Part shown: piece by piece, positions 6,871 through 9,864 of the stretch
Layout of the letters: every line of letters begins with the position of its first letter
How positions within the stretch are numbered: position 1 is the stretch's first letter
Assembly (NCBI GenBank): GCA_936924235.1
Contig: CAKZHN010000255.1
Location: 1 to 9,864, forward strand
Source: an uncultured Rhodoplanes sp.
GTDB lineage: Bacteria; Pseudomonadota; Alphaproteobacteria; Rhizobiales; Xanthobacteraceae
Length of the DNA: 9,864 nucleotides
Direction of reading: 5' to 3'
Made by a program: the position numbers and the translations under genes
Notes under the pieces: generated by a model
What the model was told of the DNA's origin: nothing
The model's database searches: none
What the model saw: only the letters and a program-made list of their open reading frames with translations

Positions 6871-8181
6871 TCAGTGCCGCTTGATCTCGGTGCCGCGCAC
6901 CACGACGATCTGTGTGCGCGCGCCACTGATGCCGAAGTCGTCGTCGTTCATCAGCAGCAGCGCCCCGTCGCCAAGGAGCGTCATCCCCTCGGTCTTGCCG
7001 ACGATCACGTCATGGTCGGCGGTGTCGAAGCGGATGGTCTTCTTCACCGGCGTGATCTTGGCGGCTGCGACGTCGGTCTGCTCCAGCGTGGGCTTGGTGG
7101 CGACGTCGTCCCAGGAAGTCCCCGAGATGTTGGTCGCGCCGGCAAGCTCGACCTCGTAGAGCTTGGTGGTCTGCTCGGTGCGCTCGTCGATGACCAGCCG
7201 GTCGAGGCCGATCGCCATCATCTCGCTGATCCGCGGATCGCTCTGCTTCTTCGACGGATCGCGTCGGAACGTCGACGGATCGTCGAGCGTGTAGACGTAT
7301 TCGCCCATCACGTTCATGGTCTTGCGATCGAGCTTGAACAGCCGCGTGTTGCGCGCCTGCGCGAACGCGGCGCTGTCCGGGTTGGCGAGCGGGTTCTGCA
7401 TGATGAGATAGAGGAAGCGCTCGTCGGGCGAGATGCCGATCGCCTCGATGCCGCGGTTCGACTGGCGCTTGGCGAGGATCGCCGGCAGCGAGCCCACGGT
7501 CTTGTACGGCGCGGCGGCGAATTCGCCCTCGGTGCCCTTCGGCACGTGGCGCTCGAGGAGCCGGCCGTCGGCGGAGAAATGATTCAGTGAGGGCGCGTTC
7601 TCGTCGCCGATCCAGAAGGTGCCGTCCGCGAGCCGCACGATGGATTCGGCGTCGATGCCACGCCAGTCCTGCTGCAGCGTCTTGCCCTTGCCGTCGAGCG
7701 GAATTTCCGTACTCGCGGTCTTGGTCGGATTCGGCATGCCGTTCAGCGGACGGCCGTCGCGGTCCTTCAGCTTGATCACGTCGGTGACCTGGAAGGTGCC
7801 GTCGTCGAGCAGCATCACGCGGTAGATCGACGGCGTGTAGGATGGCGTCGGATAGACGCGGCTGTTCTTGATCTCCTTGCAGCCGACCTCGACGCCGGTG
7901 GTCTCCTTCATGTCGCTGCAGGCGATGTTCGGGCCGCGGTCGCCGAGCGTCCAGATCACGTTGGGCGGGTCCTTGGGATGGTGGAACGCGGCGCTGCCGA
8001 TGCCGACCGACAGATCGAGCGTCTTGCCGCCTTCGAACGGGAATTGGCCGAGCCGCAGCAGCGTGTCGTCGCTTGAGTAGGGGCGGACGGTGACGCCCGA
8101 TTGCGCCGCAGTGATCGACGGCGCGCCGGCCGCGATCGCAATGCCCACCAGTGCCGCTGAAGTCCGGCCGAACAGCCCCAT
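6871..8181 (-). CDS. Secreted esterase-like/phytase-like beta-propeller protein
   Basis: 436 residues. A start at ATG 8181 is chosen over an upstream ATG at 8214 because AGGGGA sits six bases before it and a signal peptide then begins at once: MGLFGR, a hydrophobic Ala/Ile core, and a likely cut after residue 26 (ITAA-QS). Family features follow in order: TLDLSVGIGSAAFHHP, IWTLGDRGPN with nearby Cys residues, DWRGIDAESIVRLADGTFWI with GDENAPSL, NRGIEAIGISPDERFLYLI, RLFKLDR, and near the end EGMTLLGDGALLLMNDDDFG. This is the 'esterase-like activity of phytase' family (PF13449 type), a predicted beta-propeller in periplasm or outside the cell. The expected activity is phosphoester hydrolysis, but the substrate is not known for most members. 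A Pho box upstream supports a role in phosphorus scavenging. The gene may share some transcription with the upstream binding-protein gene, as no clear terminator lies between them. Confidence 0.85.
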   Translation of the reverse strand: MGLFGRTSAALVGIAIAAGAPSITAAQSGVTVRPYSSDDTLLRLGQFPFEGGKTLDLSVGIGSAAFHHPKDPPNVIWTLGDRGPNIACSDMKETTGVEVGCKEIKNSRVYPTPSYTPSIYRVMLLDDGTFQVTDVIKLKDRDGRPLNGMPNPTKTASTEIPLDGKGKTLQQDWRGIDAESIVRLADGTFWIGDENAPSLNHFSADGRLLERHVPKGTEGEFAAAPYKTVGSLPAILAKRQSNRGIEAIGISPDERFLYLIMQNPLANPDSAAFAQARNTRLFKLDRKTMNVMGEYVYTLDDPSTFRRDPSKKQSDPRISEMMAIGLDRLVIDERTEQTTKLYEVELAGATNISGTSWDDVATKPTLEQTDVAAAKITPVKKTIRFDTADHDVIVGKTEGMTLLGDGALLLMNDDDFGISGARTQIVVVRGTEIKRH

Positions 8182-8228
8182 AACGTTCCCCTGTCGTAAA
8201 TATGCCCGCCGCAATCAATCGGTTTGGT

Positions 8229-8246
8229 ATGACAGTTCCGTGACAG
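8229..8246 (-). promoter_or_regulatory. Pho box (PhoB binding site) upstream of the phytase-like gene
   Basis: On the minus strand the bases read CTGTCAC, GGAA, CTGTCAT: two seven-base direct repeats spaced 11 bp start to start, the layout of the PhoB site. One repeat matches the consensus CTGTCAT exactly and the other at six of seven bases. The site ends 47 bases before the ATG at 8181, a normal place for activation. I see no clear -10 at the usual distance; TATTTA at 8202-8197 lies further than normal. Confidence 0.75.
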
Positions 8247-8260
8247 GGCTGGAAGGCAGC

Positions 8261-9013
8261 TCAGGGCGCCGGATCGAGCCCCTTGTCTTTGTAGACGGCC
8301 AGCGCCTCAGGCGACACGAGATGGCGCAGCAGCGCGCGGCCGGCCTCGGGCTCCTTGGCGTGCGTGCTCAAGCCCGCCGAGAACACCACGAAGCTGTTGA
8401 TCTCCGCCGGTATGAGCCCGAGCCATTCGATGTTCGGCTTGCCGAGTAGCGGCGGCAGGCCGGACACGACCAGATCGACCTCGCCGGCGGAGAGCATCTT
8501 TGCCGAGCTGCCCGGGCCGCCGGACTTGATCTTCGGCTTCACCTGATCGGCGATGCCGAGGCGTTCGACCAGCGAGGCGACGTAGCGTCCGCTGCTGCCT
8601 TCGCCCGAGGTGGCGAGCGATTTGGCGTTGAGCAGCATCTGCTTGAATTTCTCGACGGTGCTGAAGTCGGGCTTGGGCGCGCCGGTGTGGATGGCCACGC
8701 CGATGCCGGTCTGGCCGAGCAGGGTGCGCGAATTGGCCTCGATCTGGCCGCGCTTGATCAGCGCTTCGACATCGTAGGAAAGGACGATGACGTCGAACGG
8801 TTCGCCGGCCTCGACCTTGGCGACGAGCTCGGGCGGCAGCGCCGAGGTGATGACGAGCTTGTGGCCGGTCGCGCGCTCGAACTGCGGCACCAGCAGGTCG
8901 ACCATCGGCCGCGCCGCGCCGGTGACGAAGGCTCTGACTTCAGCCGCCTGTGCCATGTTCGTCACCGCAAACGATATCAACCCAAACGCAACAGCACGCC
9001 ACAATCCACGCAT
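8261..9013 (-). CDS. Periplasmic substrate-binding protein, ModA-like (SBP_bac_11 type)
   Basis: 250 residues. The ATG at 9013 is preceded by GGAGGGA four bases away. Residues 1-23 form a signal peptide ending AQA-AE. The mature part has the type II binding-protein pattern: VRAFVTGAARPMVDLLVPQF, a middle PFDVIVLSYDVEALIKRG, then the family-typical GEGSSGRYVASLVERLGIAD, and SAGEVDLVVSGLPPLL. The length equals that of molybdate-binding ModA, but the oxyanion ligands cannot be confirmed by reading. No permease or ATPase gene lies next to it in the window, so its ligand and partner are unknown; sulfate, tungstate or an organic anion are alternatives. A terminator just upstream (9079-9099) suggests its own promoter in the 65 bp between, though I see no strong one. 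Confidence 0.8.
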   Translation of the reverse strand: MRGLWRAVAFGLISFAVTNMAQAAEVRAFVTGAARPMVDLLVPQFERATGHKLVITSALPPELVAKVEAGEPFDVIVLSYDVEALIKRGQIEANSRTLLGQTGIGVAIHTGAPKPDFSTVEKFKQMLLNAKSLATSGEGSSGRYVASLVERLGIADQVKPKIKSGGPGSSAKMLSAGEVDLVVSGLPPLLGKPNIEWLGLIPAEINSFVVFSAGLSTHAKEPEAGRALLRHLVSPEALAVYKDKGLDPAP

Positions 9014-9078
9014 TGCTCCCTCCGGTCCGACGGACAGGTCCGCCGGTTTCGGAGAGAGCCTAGCATTGAGCGTGGATC

Positions 9079-9099
9079 AAAAAAGCCGGTAACGCGGCT
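9079..9099 (-). terminator. Intrinsic terminator after the Cys-rich small protein gene
   Basis: On the minus strand AGCCG, a six-base loop CGTTAC, and CGGCT form a stem directly followed by a T run (six T counting the stem's last base, 9084-9079). The stem starts at the last base of the stop codon. It should end the M24/Cys-rich transcript and separate it from the binding-protein gene. Confidence 0.75.
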
Positions 9100-9395
9100 C
9101 AGGTCTTGGTGCTCTTCTTCTTTTTCTTGCCCGACGACTTGGAGCCCGATGATTTGGAGCCTGCGGGCTGCAGCGCGGTCGCACACGACGGGCTGAGCTG
9201 CTTCCGCTTGGCCTTCAGGCATTGGACGATGCGATCGGCGTCCGGCACGAACTCGCTGCACAGCCGCATCACATCCGGCGTGCAACGGTCGGCTGCGTCC
9301 GGCGCCTGAGCGGACGCGGGAGCAGCAGCGAACAACAGCGTCAGACCTGCGGCCGCAGCGATAAAGCCGGACCGTTTCGATGTCGCATGTTTCAT
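9099..9395 (-). CDS. Small secreted four-cysteine protein with lysine/serine tail
   Basis: 98 residues. A signal peptide (K/R-rich start, hydrophobic core 11-26, cut after ASA at residue 29) leaves a mature chain of about 69 residues. Cysteines at 38, 46, 59 and 71 are spaced as C-x7-C-x12-C-x11-C within CTPDVMRLC, QCLKAKRKQL and SPSC. This resembles one unit of the GLG1/Cys-rich FGFR-type repeat (PF00839), seen as short secreted proteins in Bradyrhizobium. Two disulfides are likely in the periplasm. The last 20 residues are Ser/Gly/Lys, ending in five lysines and STKT, an unstructured, strongly basic tail. The start lies 18 bp after the stop of the M24 gene and has only a poor ribosome site, so the two are probably co-transcribed. 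Function is unknown. Confidence 0.75.
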   Translation of the reverse strand: MKHATSKRSGFIAAAAGLTLLFAAAPASAQAPDAADRCTPDVMRLCSEFVPDADRIVQCLKAKRKQLSPSCATALQPAGSKSSGSKSSGKKKKKSTKT

Positions 9396-9413
9396 GATTG
9401 AAGCTTCGCCCTT

Positions 9414-9864
9414 TTAATATTGCGCCGCGATCGGAAGGTCCTCGGCCGGGAACAGGCTGATGACCGTGTGGCCCTTGTCGGTGACGACGACCTCTTCCTC
9501 GATGCGCGCCGCCGAGTAGCCGTCCGTCGCCGGGCAATAGGTCTCCAGCGCGAACACCATACCTTCCTTGATAATCGTCGGATGGTCCAGTGAAACGACG
9601 CGGCTGATGATCGGCCGCTCATGCAGGGCTAGGCCGAGACCGTGGCCGAATTGCAGCCCGAACGCCGACAGCTCGCTCGGGAACCCGAACTTGTCGGCGG
9701 TCGGCCACACCTTGGCGATCGTGTCAGTCGACACGCCGGGCTTGATCAACTCGATCGCCTTGTCGAGCCACTCGCGGCACTGCTTGTAGGCATCGCGTTG
9801 CGCCGGCGTGGCGCGGCCGACGTTGAAGGTCCGGTAGTAGCAGGTGCGATAGCCCATGTACGAC
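9414..9864 (-). CDS. M24 family (pita-bread fold) peptidase-like protein, C-terminal part only
   Basis: The 5' end lies outside the window; 150 residues are visible, counted here from the Met at 9857. The pattern is that of Xaa-Pro aminopeptidase/creatinase C-terminal domains: GYRTCYYRTF, KPGVSTD, FGHGLGLALHERP (His72, His79), KEGMVFALE (Glu105), ARIEEEVVVTDKG (Glu120). The two Glu and the key His metal/catalytic positions are kept, but the Asp usually found in GY-xx-D-xx-RTF is Cys6. The first metal Asp would lie just outside the window. It may be a peptidase with a changed metal site, or a metal-independent enzyme as creatinase is. The stop is TAA at 9416-9414, 18 bp before the Cys-rich gene. 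Confidence 0.85.
   Translation of the reverse strand, partial: SYMGYRTCYYRTFNVGRATPAQRDAYKQCREWLDKAIELIKPGVSTDTIAKVWPTADKFGFPSELSAFGLQFGHGLGLALHERPIISRVVSLDHPTIIKEGMVFALETYCPATDGYSAARIEEEVVVTDKGHTVISLFPAEDLPIAAQY

Noticed and set aside
6787..7590. 267-codon plus-strand frame
   Set aside because: Most of it is antisense to the well-supported phytase-like gene and shows no family features.
8182..8214. Upstream ATG adding 11 residues to the phytase-like protein
   Set aside because: The added residues precede a complete signal peptide, and the ribosome site AGGGGA fits the ATG at 8181.
8247..8260. Short hairpin GCTG-CCTTC-CAGC after the binding-protein gene
   Set aside because: It has only four base pairs and no T-tract, so I do not call it a terminator.
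9020..9045. GTCCG/CGGAC repeats between the Cys-rich and binding-protein genes
   Set aside because: They are short overlapping five-base repeats in GC-rich DNA, with spacing too small for a convincing site or stem.
1..9864. CRISPR arrays, tRNA genes, insertion sequences, phage genes
   Set aside because: I looked for regular spaced repeats, tRNA-like cloverleafs, transposase motifs and terminal repeats and found none. The repeats present are protein-coding modules.

Overview
The window looks like chromosome of a high-GC alphaproteobacterium, most likely Bradyrhizobium or a close relative. That placement is inferred from codon use, from the secreted Cys-rich small protein, and from the style of the large repeat protein; no rRNA or other marker is present to prove it. 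Every gene I can support lies on the minus strand, so the biological reading order runs from high to low coordinates. I see no tRNA, rRNA, CRISPR array, insertion sequence or integrase.

Right side (9864 to 6871): this part holds the C-terminal half of an M24 'pita-bread' peptidase-family protein (cut by the window edge), a 98-residue secreted Cys-rich protein 18 bp behind it, and a good intrinsic terminator. Next come an orphan periplasmic substrate-binding protein of the ModA-like type and a secreted 'esterase-like activity of phytase' family protein. Upstream of the last gene is an 18-bp sequence matching the PhoB binding-site layout (two CTGTCAY heptamers, 4 bp apart), so it is probably induced by phosphate starvation.

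Middle (6870 to 6560): a 311-bp non-coding stretch, locally AT-rich, carries five short inverted repeats, including one perfect 14-bp palindrome. It is the leader and control region of the gene to its left.

Left two thirds (6559 to 1): one open frame of at least 2186 codons runs off the window edge. It encodes a giant, glycine-rich, apparently cysteine-free surface or secreted protein with no Sec signal peptide. Its visible layout is two tandem N-terminal jelly-roll-like repeats (about 174 residues each), then two large tandem modules (about 660-690 residues each). Each module combines a parallel beta-helix, a PE_PGRS-like glycine-rich insertion and two PATR-type autotransporter-associated beta-strand repeats. 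Two Ig-like repeats and a beta-strand-rich region follow, continuing past position 1. The C-terminus, which would show the secretion route, is not in the window. The long open frames on the plus strand here are mirror images of this gene and are not annotated.

Four of the five genes are exported or look like surface proteins. Apart from the likely M24/Cys-rich pair they do not form an obvious single pathway. The strongest leads are the giant modular protein with its palindrome-dense upstream region, and the Pho box in front of the phytase-like gene.
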